Positions 50,137-58,623 of a stretch of 64,000 nt of DNA are shown in pieces. This stretch comes from Candidatus Microbacterium colombiense (GTDB taxonomy: Bacteria; Actinomycetota; Actinomycetes; Actinomycetales; Microbacteriaceae): NCBI GenBank assembly GCA_029203165.1, contig CP119308.1, positions 1,860,001-1,924,000 of the forward strand, given 5' to 3'. The notes under the pieces are model-generated. The model saw only the letters and a program-made list of their open reading frames with translations. It ran no database searches and was not told the DNA's origin. Made by a program: the position numbers and the translations under genes. The stretch's first letter is position 1. Each line of letters opens with the position of its first letter.

Positions 50137-50485
50137 CACCGGGGCGGAGCGGGGCGCTCATCCTCGGACCCGTCTCGACGACAACTTCTCCACCCCGGTG
50201 AGGTTCTCGATCCTCGCTTCGTTGGGTGACGGCGTCGAGCTCGACTTCGCGAGCCTCGCCGGCGTGCTCCAGGCGAGTGATTCCGTGGTGAGCAAGGGCA
50301 TCGCGCACCTTCAGGATGCCGGCTACGTCTCGACGCGGAAGGCATACGTCGGCACGCGACCGCGCACCTGGATCCGCTCCACCGACGCCGGCCAGCGCGC
50401 CTTCTCCGGGCATCTGCGAGCGTTGCGGGAGATCGTCGAACTCGGGGGAGGCCAGCTCTCGTGGGCGGCGGAGCGCGAGACCTGA
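50129..50485 (+). CDS. Winged-helix transcriptional regulator (HTH_34 type)
   Basis: 118-residue MarR/PadR-like regulator consisting of one winged-helix domain: PVRFSILASLGDGVELDFASLAGVLQASDSVVSKGIAHLQDAGYV is helix-turn-helix plus recognition helix, and KAYVGTRPRTWIRSTDAGQRAFSGHLRAL is the wing. No sensor domain follows. ATG at 50129 (a GTG at 50117 is in frame too) overlaps the preceding gene by eight bases. It probably binds the tandem CTTTCC-N4-GGAAAG sites and represses its own operon. That link is inference. Confidence 0.87.
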   Translation: MADTGAERGAHPRTRLDDNFSTPVRFSILASLGDGVELDFASLAGVLQASDSVVSKGIAHLQDAGYVSTRKAYVGTRPRTWIRSTDAGQRAFSGHLRALREIVELGGGQLSWAAERET

Positions 50486-50500
50486 ACCGTTGCGCGATCG

Positions 50501-50529
50501 GAGGCGCTCGACGGGGAGTCGAGCGCCTC
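50501..50529. terminator. Bidirectional terminator between the regulator and the oxygenase gene
   Basis: GAGGCGCTCGAC and GTCGAGCGCCTC form a perfect 12-bp stem with a GGGGA loop. Confidence 0.85.
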
Positions 50530-50534
50530 GACCG

Positions 50535-51539
50535 TCACGCCGAAGCGCCGACGAGGTCCGCGTGGTGGATGGCGGCGACGTCGGGGTGCGCGCGCAGACG
50601 CGACTTGAGCGCGTTCTCGCCGTAGAGGGCGTGGATCGGGTTGCTGGGATCATCGGTGACGCCGTTGGCCGCAGCCGCCAGCTCTTCGGGGAGCTCGATC
50701 AGCGGGAGGCGCTTGTCGAGGGCCGGGTTGAAGAAGAACGGGATCGAGATGCGCTCGTTCGGTGCCTGCGGCGACACGACGCGGTGGTTCGTCGCCTTGA
50801 GGTAGCCGCCGGTGGCGTACTCGAGGAGCTCGCCGATGTTCACGACGAACGCGCCGGACACCGGGGGAGCATCGACCCACGCGCCGTCGCGCTCGACCTG
50901 GAGTCCGCCCTTGCCCGGCTCCACCCAGAGGAGGGTGAGCACGCCCGAGTCCTTGTGGGCGCCGACCCCCTGCTGGGGCTCGGGTTCGTGCGTGCCGGGG
51001 TAGCGGACGATCTTGATCAGCGTCGACGGCTCACCGAAGTGCTCGTCGAAGTATGTCTCGTCGGCACCCAGGGTCTGCGCCCAGGCGCGGAGGAGCTTGC
51101 GGGCGACCTCCGAGAGCGTCGCGTGCCACTCGGCGACGACGTCCTGCAACTCGGGCTGAGCCGCGGGCCAGAGGTTCGGGCCGACCAGACGGTTGAAGGC
51201 GGGGCCTCCGTCGATCGCCTCGCGCTCGGGGCCGATGTCGATCTGCTCACGCCAGTCGACCTTGCCCTGCGTACGTTCGCCACCGACACGGGTGTACCCG
51301 CGGAAGTGCGGGCTGTTCACGTTCTCGATCGCGAGCTTGTCGGCATCGGGCAGCGCGAAGAAGTCGAGAGCGGCCTGGTGCAGACGGGCTTCGAGCTCGG
51401 CGGAGATGCCGGTGCCGGTGAGGTAGAAGAACCCGACGTCATGCGTCGCGGCTCGCAGGTCGTCGCGGAATCGGGCGGCGGCCTCGGGCCCGTCGTCCAG
51501 CTGGGAGAGGTCGAGGATGGGGAGCGAGAGTTCAGCCAT
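50535..51539 (-). CDS. 2-oxoglutarate/Fe(II)-dependent oxygenase (isopenicillin-N-synthase-like)
   Basis: 334-residue non-heme iron oxygenase. The N-terminal DIOX_N domain (LPILDLSQLDDGPEAAARFRDDLRAATHDVGFFYLTGTGI) is followed by the double-stranded beta-helix. The iron ligands are His and Asp in GAHKDSG and the second His in KATNHRVVSP. The 2-oxoglutarate Arg is in ERISIPFFF. Such enzymes in actinobacteria modify small molecules. No biosynthetic cluster is adjacent, so the substrate is open. ATG at the leaderless spacing. Confidence 0.9.
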   Translation of the reverse strand: MAELSLPILDLSQLDDGPEAAARFRDDLRAATHDVGFFYLTGTGISAELEARLHQAALDFFALPDADKLAIENVNSPHFRGYTRVGGERTQGKVDWREQIDIGPEREAIDGGPAFNRLVGPNLWPAAQPELQDVVAEWHATLSEVARKLLRAWAQTLGADETYFDEHFGEPSTLIKIVRYPGTHEPEPQQGVGAHKDSGVLTLLWVEPGKGGLQVERDGAWVDAPPVSGAFVVNIGELLEYATGGYLKATNHRVVSPQAPNERISIPFFFNPALDKRLPLIELPEELAAAANGVTDDPSNPIHALYGENALKSRLRAHPDVAAIHHADLVGASA

Positions 51540-51545
51540 GACCCG

Positions 51546-51551
51546 AGAGTA
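51546..51551 (-). promoter_or_regulatory. -10 hexamer of the oxygenase gene
   Basis: TACTCT on the minus strand, six bases before the ATG. Confidence 0.6.
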
Positions 51552-51654
51552 GATCCGCTTGCTCGGAGCGTGGCGGAGTGTTGCGTCGCGTTACTTCCGG
51601 CTGCCGTCTCGGCGACGGGGGAGGACCGGTGATCGGATTTCGTCCGTGCGGTGC

Positions 51655-51686
51655 TAGAGTCTCGTTGGTAAGGGCTGCCTTACCTC
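51655..51686 (+). promoter_or_regulatory. Promoter and DtxR/IdeR-like iron box of efeUOB
   Basis: TAGAGT (51655-51660) is the -10 candidate. GGTAAGG-GCTG-CCTTACC (51667-51684), a perfect 7-base inverted repeat flanked by TT and TCA, fits the DtxR/IdeR box pattern (TTAGGTTAGgCTAACCTAA type) and covers the start point. Iron-bound repressor would shut off iron uptake here. Confidence 0.65.
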
Positions 51687-51712
51687 AGTTTTCGTCAGAG
51701 AGTTCCCGTCCC

Positions 51713-52661
51713 GTGCTCGCCACTTTCCTGATCGGCCTCCGCGAAGGCCTTGAAGCCGCACTCGTCGTCGGCATCCTCGTCGCCTACCTCCGCAGGCTCG
51801 GTCGATCGGATGCGCTTCCGCGTCTGTGGACCGGCATCGCTCTCGCCATCGTCCTCGCGCTCGGCATCGGCGCCATCCTCACCTTCGGCGCATACTCATT
51901 GACGACCGAAGCGCAGGAGCTCATCGGCGGTCTGCTCTCGCTGCTCGCGGTGGCGATGGTCACCTGGATGATCTTCTGGATGCAGCGCGCGGGGCGAACG
52001 ATGAAGTCGACGCTCGAGGGCGGCATCGACCGCGCGCTCACCGAGGGCGGACTCTGGGCCCTCATCGCGATCGGCTTCGTGTCCGTGGCCCGCGAGGGCA
52101 TCGAGACGACGCTTCTGCTGTGGTCGATGGTGCAGTCGTTCGGCGATGCGCCGTCCGCTCTGCTGGGCACGCTCCTCGGCCTCGTGGCCGCCGTCGTGAT
52201 CGGCTGGCTGATCTCACGCGGAGCGGTGACGCTCGACCTGCGTCGCTTCTTCGCCTGGACCGGCGGGTTCCTCGTGATCGTCGCCGCCGGCGTGCTGGCC
52301 TACGCCTTCATGGATCTGCAGGAGGCCGGAGCGCTGCCGGGGCCGTTCACCGCCGCCGCCACGCTCGATCCCGATCTCGGGTGCCGTCGCTATCGGTTGG
52401 GCGGGCTTCCCGTTCGGCTGGGCCTTCGACGTCTCGGCCGCCATCGCCCCGAGTGGACCGCTGGCCGCGATCCTGCAGGCGACCATCGGCTTCATGCCGG
52501 CGATGACCTGGTTGCAGGTCGTCGGCTGGGTTCTGTACATCGCCATCGTCGGATCGCTCTACATCCGCGGACTCCGTTCGCGCCGTCCTCGCCCGCCGCA
52601 GCCTGATGCGGACCCGAGTGACGACACGACGACCTCTCTCACACAGCAAGGAGCAGCATGA
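51713..52661 (+). CDS. efeU: Ferrous iron permease EfeU (FTR1 family), frameshifted
   Basis: High-affinity iron permease of the EfeUOB system. The seven-helix chain holds both REGLE-type iron motifs: REGLEAALVVG near the start and AREGIETTLLLW about residue 125. At about base 52378 the frame fails. The following GAVAIGWAGFPFGWAFDVSAA and TM end read in the next frame and stop at 52659-52661. One extra base in GATCTCGGGT explains it, and removing it gives 315 residues. GTG at 51713. The stop overlaps the efeO ATG. Confidence 0.88.
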
Positions 52662-53891
52662 CCATCTCCCATCGCATCCTCGGTGCGCTTGCGGCCACCG
52701 GGGCGGCAGCGCTCGTCCTGAGCGGTTGCGTCGCGAAGAGCGACGTCGACGCGGCAGGCGCCTTCGACGTCTCCTCCACCGATTCCGACGTGCGCCGTCT
52801 CCGACTCGACGGCCGCGAGCGGCACGCTCACCTTCGCGGTCACGAACAACACCGATCAGGTGTCGGAGTTCTACCTGCTGGCCGAAGACGGTCTGCGCAT
52901 CGTCGGCGAGGTCGAGAACATCGCCCCCGCGGCCTCGCGCACCTTGACCGTGGTGGCGCAGCCCGGGGAGTACTTCACCCTGTGCAAGCCGGGCATGCTC
53001 GGTGAAGGCGTCGGCAAGGCGTCGTTCACGGTCACCGGTGACCGCGTGACGGTCGACGGACCCGATGCCGAGCAGAAGCAGCAGGCGGTCGACCTCTACG
53101 CGGCGTTCGTCAAGGACCAGGTCGGACAGCTCGTCCCCGCGGTCGAGGATCTCGTCGCGGCATACGAGTCGGGCGATGACGCGGCCGCGAAGGAGCTCTT
53201 CCCGCAGACGCGTGCGTACTACGAGCGCATCGAGCCCGTCGCCGAGGCGCTCGGCGACCTCGACCCGCGCATCGACTACCGCGAGGTGGACGCCGTCGCC
53301 GAGGGCCTGGACTGGACCGGATTCCACCGCATCGAGAAGGATCTGTGGGTGCCGGCGAAGGATGCGCTGAACGCCGACGGCGAGACGCCGGCGTGGCAGG
53401 ACTGGGCGCCGTCGACTCCCGACGAGCGCGCCGACTTCGGCGACCTGCTGCTCGCCGACGTGCAGGAGCTGTACGACTACGTGCATTCGGACGACTTCAC
53501 GACCGCTCTCGACGACCAGGGCATCGGTGGCATCTCGAACGGCGCGATCGCTCTGCTCGACGAGGTCGCGACCGGCAAGATCTCCGGTGAAGAGGACTGG
53601 TGGTCGGGAACCGACCTCTACGACTTCGCCGCCAACGTCGAGGGATCCAAGATGGCCTTCTCGCTCGTGCAGGACTTCGCGGCCGCACAGGGCGACGACG
53701 GTGCAGCTCTCGTCGCGGAGATCGAAGACGGGTACGCCGCGCTCGAAGCCTCGCTCGCCGCGCACGGTTCGCTGGCCGACGGCTTCGTCGGATACTCCGA
53801 GCTCACCGATGCGAACAAGCGGGAGTTCACCGATCTGATCAACGCACTGGCCGAGCCGCTGTCGCAGCTCACCGGCACGGTTCTGGACTGA
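52658..53891 (+). CDS. efeO: Iron-uptake lipoprotein EfeO, frameshifted near the N-terminus
   Basis: Periplasmic-side (outer-face) metal-binding partner of EfeU. A signal peptide with lipobox LSGC is followed by a cupredoxin-like domain, with its Cys-containing TLCKPGM, and an M75 peptidase-like domain with the metal-site motif HRIEKD. Near base 52790 the frame shifts: TDSD reads into Arg-rich nonsense, while CAVSDSTAASGTLTFAVTNNTDQVSEFYLL continues one frame on. Removing one G (52790) restores a 410-residue EfeO. The upstream ATG overlaps efeU; the ORF starting at 52860 is only the surviving part. Confidence 0.9.
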
Positions 53892-53917
53892 GCCCCGGAA
53901 CGGATACGATCACCCAC

Positions 53918-55231
53918 GTGAATGAACGAGGAACGGATGCCGCGGGCGGCGACACGTCGAACGCCGAGCAGAACGCGGCATCCGCTCCTCGGGGGCTGAG
54001 TAGACGAGGTCTGCTCGGTCTCGCAATCGGTGGGGGAGTCGCGGGACTCGCCGTCGGCGCGGGGGCGGGCCTCGCGGGAGGTATCGCGATGGGCCGCGCG
54101 GAGTCGGGTGGTGCGGCCGCCGCGCCCTACGACTTCTTCGGCTCGCACCAGGCAGGGATCACGACGGCGGTGCAGGATCACCTGCACTTCGCGTCGTTCG
54201 ACATGATGCCGCGTTCCGGCCGGGATGATCTGATCTCGCTGCTGCAGGATTGGTCGTATGCCGCATCGCGCATGACCCAGGGCCTCGAGGTCAGCGCAAC
54301 GGGCGCTGTCGGTGGCCCGGCCGAGCAGCCGCCGGAGGACACGGGTGAGGCGCTCGGACTGCCGGCCGCCGGGCTGACGATCACGATCGGATTCGGCCCC
54401 GGGCTGTTCCAGAACGATGACGGCGACCGCTACGGCATCGCCGCCCGACGTCCGAAGGGGCTCGAACGGCTCCCGGCGTTCCTCGGCGACGACCTCGACC
54501 CTCAGGCGTCGCAGGGTGACCTCTGCATCCAGGCCTGTGCGGACGATCCCCAGGTCGCGGTGCACGCGATCCGCAATCTCAGCCGGATCGCCTTCGGTCG
54601 CGCTCGCCTGCGGTGGTCGCAGCTGGGTTTCGGCAAGACCTCTCGCACGACGGCGACAGCGGCGACCCCGCGCAACCTGTTCGGGTTCAAGGACGGCACT
54701 GCCAACATCCTCGCCGATGACACCGCGGCACTCGAAGAGCATGTGTGGGTGGCTGACGGCGATGAGCCGGCGTGGCTCGCCGGGGGTTCCTACCTCGTCG
54801 CCCGCAAGATCGCGATGCTGATCGAGACGTGGGATCGCGTGCGTCTGTCGGAGCAGGACGCGATCATCGGTCGGGACAAGGGGCAGGGCGCTCCTTTGTC
54901 GGGAGGCGATGAGTTCACCGCGCCGAACTTCGGCGGCGGGTCGATCGACGTGAACAGCCATGTTCGTCTCGCGCACCCGGAGCAGAACGACGGCATCCGC
55001 ATCCTCCGCCGCGGGTACAACTACGTCGACGGCAACAACGACCTCGGTCGTCTGGACGCCGGTCTCTTCTTCCTCTCCTACCAGCGCGATCCGGCGCAGT
55101 TCATCACCCTGCAGCGCCGCCTGTCGACCGACCTCATGAACGAGTACATCCGCCATGTCGGCTCGGGTATCTGGGCGATCCCTCGGGGTGCGAGGGCGGG
55201 GTCCTACGTGGGCGCCGAGCTCTTCGCCTGA
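53918..55231 (+). CDS. efeB: Dyp-type heme peroxidase EfeB, Tat-exported
   Basis: 437-residue deferrochelatase/peroxidase of the EfeUOB system. A twin-arginine signal (LSRRGLLGLAIGGG, residues about 28-41) sends it folded across the membrane. The Dyp motif GFKDGT (GXXDG, with the catalytic Asp) is near residue 265, and RLAHPEQN holds the proximal heme His. It is intact, unlike efeU and efeO. The GTG at 53918 keeps the signal peptide at normal length. It follows efeO by 26 bases. Confidence 0.93.
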   Translation: MNERGTDAAGGDTSNAEQNAASAPRGLSRRGLLGLAIGGGVAGLAVGAGAGLAGGIAMGRAESGGAAAAPYDFFGSHQAGITTAVQDHLHFASFDMMPRSGRDDLISLLQDWSYAASRMTQGLEVSATGAVGGPAEQPPEDTGEALGLPAAGLTITIGFGPGLFQNDDGDRYGIAARRPKGLERLPAFLGDDLDPQASQGDLCIQACADDPQVAVHAIRNLSRIAFGRARLRWSQLGFGKTSRTTATAATPRNLFGFKDGTANILADDTAALEEHVWVADGDEPAWLAGGSYLVARKIAMLIETWDRVRLSEQDAIIGRDKGQGAPLSGGDEFTAPNFGGGSIDVNSHVRLAHPEQNDGIRILRRGYNYVDGNNDLGRLDAGLFFLSYQRDPAQFITLQRRLSTDLMNEYIRHVGSGIWAIPRGARAGSYVGAELFA

Positions 55232-55250
55232 CGGCCGGTCTCCGCACAGC

Positions 55251-56114
55251 TCAGGCTTCCAACCTCCCCACGACGAACTCCGCCATCGCGTCCGCCCCGA
55301 AGTGGTCGTCGGCGGTGAAGGTGACGACGGCGTCGCCGGAGAAGATGACCAACTGCCCGTAGGCGCCGTGCAGACGCCACGCCTGCCCGGGGCCGCCCCA
55401 CCCCGCGAGGGCGTAGCGGTCGTATGACGGACTGTCGCCGGCCACGACCCAGTCGGTGTGCATCGCATCGATCCACTCGGGAGAGATCAGCGCGCGGTTC
55501 CCCCACCGACCACGGTCGCGGATGAGGCGACCGATGCGCGCCATCTCCTCCGTCCGCAGGTGCAGTCCGCCACCGGCGATGATCCGTCCGTTCGGGCACC
55601 GTTCCCACTCGACGCGCTCGATCCCCAGAGGGGCGAAGAGCCGTGGTCCGAGGTACTCCGCCACATCGCCCACGGCGGTCGAGAGCACGCGCATCGCCGT
55701 GTAGGTGCTGGCGTTCGAGTATTGGAACACCCGCCCCTGCGAGGGTCGTCGGAGGAACTCGGTCGCGAGGTCGGGCCAGTCGGTCATCATGGTCTCCGAC
55801 CACGGGAGGTCGATTCCGCTGGTCATGGTCAGCAGGTGGCGCAGGGTCACCTCGTCGACGCCGGCTCCGAGGTCGACGCCGGGCAAATGATCCGCGATCG
55901 GCGCGTCGACATCGATCACCCCCTCGTCCGCCGCCATGCCGACGGCGAGCACGCACACGCCCTTGGAGACGGATTGGATGTCGACAGGCAGGTCGTCCAT
56001 CCACCGGTGCTCGGCCACGTCATCGCCGATGAGCACGTGCAGACCCCGCATGCCGAAACCGGAGGTCTCCGTCTGCTGCACGATGAGGTCGCGGACTGTC
56101 TGCGCACGGGTCAC
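55251..56114 (-). CDS. Class C beta-lactamase-like serine hydrolase
   Basis: 287-residue penicillin-recognising-fold hydrolase without signal peptide. The SxxK motif is SVSKG (Ser about 48). The YxN motif is YSNAS (about 132). The HxG-type third motif is HGAYGQ near the C-terminus. Members include esterases, D-aminopeptidases and beta-lactamases; with no signal peptide, a cytoplasmic esterase role is more likely than antibiotic resistance. GTG start at the leaderless spacing. Confidence 0.85.
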   Translation of the reverse strand: MTRAQTVRDLIVQQTETSGFGMRGLHVLIGDDVAEHRWMDDLPVDIQSVSKGVCVLAVGMAADEGVIDVDAPIADHLPGVDLGAGVDEVTLRHLLTMTSGIDLPWSETMMTDWPDLATEFLRRPSQGRVFQYSNASTYTAMRVLSTAVGDVAEYLGPRLFAPLGIERVEWERCPNGRIIAGGGLHLRTEEMARIGRLIRDRGRWGNRALISPEWIDAMHTDWVVAGDSPSYDRYALAGWGGPGQAWRLHGAYGQLVIFSGDAVVTFTADDHFGADAMAEFVVGRLEA

Positions 56115-56120
56115 GGCTCC

Positions 56121-56126
56121 ACGCTA
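56121..56126 (-). promoter_or_regulatory. -10 hexamer of the serine hydrolase gene
   Basis: TAGCGT on the minus strand, six bases before the GTG. Confidence 0.6.
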
Positions 56127-56149
56127 CCGGGTGACGCGGCCGGTCCTGC

Positions 56150-57286
56150 TCAGGGCTGACGCGGCCGACGCGACCCGGTGGGATCGTTGCGACGTCCTTC
56201 CCGCGACGCCAATGCGGGGTCGACGAACAGCCACTTCGGACGGGGCTCGACCAGCGGCCGGAACACGCGGCGAACGGGCTTGGTCGCCAGGGCCAACGCG
56301 ACGACCACCGACAGGATCGTGACCAGGGGGAGCCAGATCCACGTCGGCTCCAGGTCGCGGAGGATCCCGGTCTCACGGAACGGGTAGAGCACGAAGGAGT
56401 GCAGCAGGAAGACGTACATCGTGTACTGGCCGAATGTCGTCCACCAGTGCGTTCCCCGGGGGATCAGCGCGAAGAAGGAGACGCTCAGGAGCACCGCGAG
56501 CAGCATCAGCGCGAGGCGCACGCCACCGGCCCACCACTGCTCGCCGCCGAGGTCCGCATAGGAGTCCTCGTAGAAGAGCCAGTGGCGCAGATCCACCGCC
56601 TGCCACACAGGGAGCCAGTTCCACGCAGCCCATCCGGTCGCTCCGATCACGGCGATCGCAGCCGCGCGAACCCACCAGGGGCGGAAGTCCAGGAGTCGGA
56701 GGCGGGCCACGATGTCGTGCTCCCGGATCCACCAGCCGAGGGCGAAGAAGGGCAGGAGTCCGAGGGTGCGTGAGAGCGAGAAGGTGCTGTCGACGTTCGG
56801 GAGGTACCCGACGCCGATCGAGATCGCGACCGTCCAGACGAGCGGCCAGCGCAGCAGCGCCAGGTACGGCAGCACGAGCCGGAAGATGCCCAGGGCGAGC
56901 AGGAACCACAGGGTCCACGACGGTTTGGTGATGTTCGGGTTCGCCTGACCCTCGACCAGCCATTTCGTGAGCGTCCAGAGGAGTTCGAAGATCACATAGG
57001 GGACGAGGATGTCGGTGATCACGCGGGCCATCTGGGTCTTGGTCGGCGAGCCGGACTTGGAGAAGTAGCCCGAGATGATCGCGAACGCCGGCATGTGGAA
57101 GGCGTAGAGCGTCAGGTAGAACGCGAACGCGATGTCGGAGTCGTAGATCAGGCGTTGGATCGCGTGTCCGAGCACGACCAGCACGATGCACAGGTAGCGC
57201 GCGTTGTCCCAGAACGGAACGCGTCGTCGAGGTCTGGCGACCGCACCGGTCGAGGGTCCTGCGATGTCCGCGCCGGCGCTGTTCAT
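56150..57286 (-). CDS. Acyltransferase 3 family membrane protein
   Basis: 378-residue integral membrane O-acyltransferase-like protein with about ten TM helices. The Acyl_transf_3 opening FWDNARYLCIVLVVLGHAIQ carries the conserved Arg and His in the first helix region. AFHMPAFAIISGYFSK is the second conserved block. Relatives include fucose 4-O-acetylases and cell-wall polysaccharide acylases. A basic Pro-rich tail ends the protein. ATG has the leaderless hexamer. The target glycan is unknown. Confidence 0.87.
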   Translation of the reverse strand: MNSAGADIAGPSTGAVARPRRRVPFWDNARYLCIVLVVLGHAIQRLIYDSDIAFAFYLTLYAFHMPAFAIISGYFSKSGSPTKTQMARVITDILVPYVIFELLWTLTKWLVEGQANPNITKPSWTLWFLLALGIFRLVLPYLALLRWPLVWTVAISIGVGYLPNVDSTFSLSRTLGLLPFFALGWWIREHDIVARLRLLDFRPWWVRAAAIAVIGATGWAAWNWLPVWQAVDLRHWLFYEDSYADLGGEQWWAGGVRLALMLLAVLLSVSFFALIPRGTHWWTTFGQYTMYVFLLHSFVLYPFRETGILRDLEPTWIWLPLVTILSVVVALALATKPVRRVFRPLVEPRPKWLFVDPALASREGRRNDPTGSRRPRQP

Positions 57287-57292
57287 CCTTCG

Positions 57293-57298
57293 AGGCTA
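57293..57298 (-). promoter_or_regulatory. -10 hexamer of the acyltransferase gene
   Basis: TAGCCT on the minus strand, six bases before the ATG. Confidence 0.6.
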
Positions 57299-57326
57299 CT
57301 CGGGGAATAAAGTTGCTCGTGTCGCG

Positions 57327-57356
57327 TTGACTCATATACATTCAAATGAATAGAAA
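57327..57356 (+). promoter_or_regulatory. Promoter with palindromic operator of the monooxygenase-reductase operon
   Basis: TTGACT (57327-57332), 18 bases, TAGAAA (57351-57356). The palindrome ATTCAAATGAAT (57340-57351) fills the spacer end and touches the -10. Its AT-rich form fits MarR-type repressor sites. No MarR gene is in the window. Confidence 0.5.
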
Positions 57357-57395
57357 CGGATGCACGACGTCCGATTCGGAGAAGACGGAGCAATC

Positions 57396-58622
57396 ATGAG
57401 CGAGCAGTCAGGCGCGCAGGCGATGCAGTTCGGCATCATGTCGGTCAGCGACATCACCCGCGATCCCACCACGGGAGTCACGCCCAGTGAGCAGGAGCGG
57501 ATCAAAGCGACCCTCGCGATCGCCACGCACAGCGAAGAGGTCGGCCTCGACGTGTTCGCGATCGGCGAGCACCACAACCCTCCGTTCTGGTCGTCCAGCC
57601 CCACGACGTTCCTCGCGGCGCTCGCTGCTCAGACCGAGCGCCTGATCGTCTCGACGTCCACGACGCTGATCACCACGAACGATCCGGTGCGCATCGCCGA
57701 GGAGTACGCGATGCTCCAGCACGTGTCCGATGGCCGCATGGACCTGATGCTCGGCCGCGGCAACACCGGCCCGGTCTATCCCTGGTTCGGCCAGGACATC
57801 CGCCAGGGTCTTCCGCTCGCGATCGAGAACTACGCGCTGCTGCACAAGCTGTGGCGTGAGGACGTGGTCGACTGGGAGGGCAAGTTCCGCACCCCCCTGC
57901 AGGGCTTCACCTCGACGCCCCGGCCGCTCGACGGCGTCGCGCCGTTCGTGTGGCACGGATCGATCCGCACCCCGGAGATCGCCGAGCAGGCCGCGTATTA
58001 CGGCGACGGCTTCTTCGCCAACAACATCTTCTGGCCCAAGGAGCACTACCAGCGTCTGATCGAGTTGTACCGTCAGCGCTACGCCCACTACGGTCACGGC
58101 ACACCCGAGCAGGCCATCGTCGGTCTCGGCGGCCAGGTCTTCATGGCGGCGAAGTCGCAGGACGCGGTGGATCAGTTCCGTCCGTATTTCGACAACGCCC
58201 CGGTGTACGGTCACGGTCCGAGCATGGAGGACTTCACCGAGATGACTCCGCTCACCGTCGGTTCGCCGCAGCAGGTGATCGACCGCTATGCCGCGATGCG
58301 CGACTACTACGGCGACTACCAGCGCCAGCTGTTCCTGATCGATCACGCGGGTCTTCCGCTGAAGACCGTGCTCGAGCAGCTCGACATCCTGGGCTCCGAG
58401 GTCGTGCCCGTGCTCCGCAAGGAGCTGGCGAACAACCGTCCGGTCGCCGTCCCGGATGCCCCCACGCACGCTGCGCGGGTGAAGGCCGAGTTCGGCGACG
58501 GACCGACGCGTCAGGCTCGTCCCGGCGCGAACCGTGGGGACAACCTCACAGGAGACTCCCCGTACCAGGACACGCCGGCACCCGCCGGTGCCGCCTTCGG
58601 GCTCAGCCGGAAAGAGGCCTGA
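57396..58622 (+). CDS. LLM-class flavin-dependent monooxygenase
   Basis: 408-residue luciferase-like TIM barrel (MQFGIMSVSDITRDPTTGVTP, GLDVFAIGEHHNPPFWSSSP, STSTTLITTNDPVRIAEEYAMLQHVSDGRMDLMLGRGN). It belongs to the CE1758-type group usually encoded with an NADPH-FMN reductase, exactly as here. It uses reduced FMN from the next gene's product to oxygenate an unknown substrate. The ATG at 57396 after GAAGACGGAGC is preferred to the in-frame ATG at 57360. Confidence 0.9.
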   Translation: MSEQSGAQAMQFGIMSVSDITRDPTTGVTPSEQERIKATLAIATHSEEVGLDVFAIGEHHNPPFWSSSPTTFLAALAAQTERLIVSTSTTLITTNDPVRIAEEYAMLQHVSDGRMDLMLGRGNTGPVYPWFGQDIRQGLPLAIENYALLHKLWREDVVDWEGKFRTPLQGFTSTPRPLDGVAPFVWHGSIRTPEIAEQAAYYGDGFFANNIFWPKEHYQRLIELYRQRYAHYGHGTPEQAIVGLGGQVFMAAKSQDAVDQFRPYFDNAPVYGHGPSMEDFTEMTPLTVGSPQQVIDRYAAMRDYYGDYQRQLFLIDHAGLPLKTVLEQLDILGSEVVPVLRKELANNRPVAVPDAPTHAARVKAEFGDGPTRQARPGANRGDNLTGDSPYQDTPAPAGAAFGLSRKEA

Positions 58623-58623
58623 G

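Noticed and set aside
52860..53891. ORF beginning MSEFYLLAEDG as full-length EfeO
   Set aside because: It lacks the signal peptide, which is present upstream in another frame and rejoined by removing one base.
53600..53917. N-terminal extension of EfeB
   Set aside because: It overlaps efeO coding sequence, is Arg-rich, and would bury the Tat signal.
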